From an uncultured Lachnospiraceae bacterium (lineage in GTDB: Bacteria; Bacillota; Clostridia; Lachnospirales; Lachnospiraceae), in contig CAMAHO010000045.1 in the NCBI GenBank assembly GCA_945834545.1, positions 1-13,248 on the forward strand: DNA of 13,248 nt, written 5' to 3'. How positions within the stretch are numbered: position 1 is the first letter of the stretch; each line of letters starts with the position of its first letter. Positions 12,703-13,248 of the stretch are shown piece by piece. The notes under the pieces are model-generated. The model made no database searches and was not told where the DNA came from. It was given only the letters and a program-made list of their open reading frames with translations. The position numbers and the translations under genes are program-made.

Positions 12703-12884
12703 CTCCCATTTTGGATTTTTGTGCCTGCTACGATTTGTGTGTTTATATGCAGACCTTGTAGCACCGTCGGTACTTAGCGAGCGTACTTAGCTCGCTTATG
12801 TACCGTTACGGTGCGGTTAGAGCGAAAGCGCGTCTGAATATAAACACACAAATCGTAGCAGGCACAAAAATCCGGAACGGGAGT
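12702..12884 (+). repeat. Palindromic structured element, copy 2 (core reads on the plus strand)
   Basis: The outer arms are ACTCCC (12702-12707) with GGGAGT (12879-12884), then after 5 unpaired bases a perfect 36-bp arm (12713-12748 with 12838-12873). Inside is the 90-nt core (12747-12836) shared with copy 1. Core helices: CAGAC/GTCTG (12750-12754 with 12832-12836), GCACCGT/ACGGTGC (12761-12767 with 12808-12814), GGTAC/GTACC (12769-12773 with 12800-12804), and apical AGCGAGC/GCTCGCT (12776-12782 with 12790-12796) with a 7-nt loop. A 17-nt single-stranded side segment (12815-12831) includes GCG-AAAG-CGC. It abuts the obgE stop codon. The core is antisense to the surrounding operon. Family not recognised; it has no coding capacity. 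Confidence 0.9.
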
Positions 12885-12891
12885 TTACTTA
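12884..12891. repeat. Right 8-bp direct repeat TTTACTTA, overlapping the obgE stop codon
   Basis: Exact copy of 12695-12702. On the minus strand it reads TAAGTAAA and includes the last two codons' bases and the stop of obgE, so duplication on insertion would have preserved the obgE reading frame. Confidence 0.5.
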
Positions 12892-13248
12892 TAATAGTCA
12901 AAGGAAAGTCCGTACATTCTCACGGTGTCCCCCTCGGAAATTCCAAGTTTCTCCAAATCTTCCAGAATACCGTTCTCTTTTAAGAAATTTTGGAAGAAGG
13001 AAAAGCCTTTTTCACTTTCCAAATTGGTATAACCCAGCATCTTTTCGATTCTTGGACCTTCTACCACATATTCATCGTTTTCAGCGTCATAATATGCCTC
13101 ATAAGGTTCATCATACAAAACCTTCTGCTCCGGGAAGTATTCCTGTTCAAATATAACGGTCTCATCTCCGGCCTCCTTTACCAGTTCATTTACATAGTAA
13201 AGAAGTTCCTTTACGCCTTTTTTACTTACTGCACTGATTGGAAACACC
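12885..13248 (-). CDS. obgE: GTPase Obg, C-terminal part (runs off the right edge)
   Basis: The last 121 codons of the Obg GTPase, which acts in 50S ribosome maturation and stress signalling. VFPISAVSKKGVKELL (from the window edge) is the G5 (SAx) motif at the end of the G domain. A linker rich in acidic residues and tyrosines follows, then the C-terminal OCT domain: EYVVEGPRIEKMLGYTN, GFSFFQNFLKENGI, LEKLGISEGDTVRMYG and FDYYK-stop. The GTG at 13247 is an internal valine codon, not a start. The stop codon TAA (12885-12887) directly touches the outer arm of the palindromic element and lies in the 8-bp direct repeat. obgE is normally the first gene of the yhbY-nadD-yqeK-rsfS cluster. Confidence 0.95.
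   Translation of the reverse strand, partial: VFPISAVSKKGVKELLYYVNELVKEAGDETVIFEQEYFPEQKVLYDEPYEAYYDAENDEYVVEGPRIEKMLGYTNLESEKGFSFFQNFLKENGILEDLEKLGISEGDTVRMYGLSFDYYK

Noticed and set aside
1..13248. CRISPR arrays, tRNA or rRNA genes, transposase genes
   Set aside because: No regularly spaced short repeats, no cloverleaf or rRNA-like sequence, and no frame with transposase motifs were seen in reading both strands.

Overview
The window looks like chromosomal DNA of a low-to-moderate GC Clostridia, most likely a Lachnospiraceae member. This rests on gene order: obgE-yhbY-nadD-yqeK-rsfS, ruvA-ruvB-zapA-U32, and an ilvB-ilvN-ilvN-ilvC cluster next to archaeal-type leuC/leuD. The taxonomy is inferred from protein character and gene order, not from a database search. 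Almost all genes are on the minus strand, so transcription mostly runs from high to low coordinates.

Layout from right to left, the direction of transcription. (1) 13248-10819 is a conserved housekeeping operon: the 3' end of obgE, then yhbY, nadD, yqeK and rsfS. A 183-bp palindromic element separates obgE from yhbY. (2) 10822-9578 is a small accessory island: a DUF378 membrane protein (+), a DUF4870/Tic20-like membrane protein (-) and a small lipoprotein (+), punctuated by strong hairpins. (3) 9421-5635 is the branched-chain amino acid operon: ilvB, two tandem acetolactate synthase small-subunit genes, and ilvC. A near-consensus promoter lies between the two small-subunit genes, so ilvN-ilvC can be transcribed separately from ilvB-ilvN2. 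(4) 5563-5039 is a DedA-family membrane protein. (5) 5038-4737 is a 302-bp gap with a second copy of the palindromic element, an intrinsic terminator, and the leuC promoter with a dyad over its predicted start. (6) 4736-2961 is leuC-leuD. (7) 2870-1 is ruvA-ruvB-zapA and the 5' part of a U32 peptidase-family gene.

IlvBN makes acetolactate or acetohydroxybutyrate, IlvC reduces and isomerises it, and LeuCD isomerises isopropylmalate in the leucine branch. ilvD, leuA, leuB and ilvE are not in the window. The housekeeping genes cover ribosome assembly (Obg, YhbY, RsfS), NAD synthesis (NadD), Ap4A turnover (YqeK), Holliday-junction processing (RuvAB) and division (ZapA).

The most interesting signal is the pair of palindromic elements (4860-5036 and 12702-12884). 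They share a 90-nt core that differs at 7 positions. All seven differences fall in predicted loops or turn a pair into G-U, and only if one particular strand is read as RNA. The outer arms differ between copies but each still pairs with itself. The right-hand copy is bracketed by an 8-bp direct repeat that includes the obgE stop codon, as expected for a mobile insertion. I cannot name this family; it behaves like a mobile structured RNA or hairpin element.
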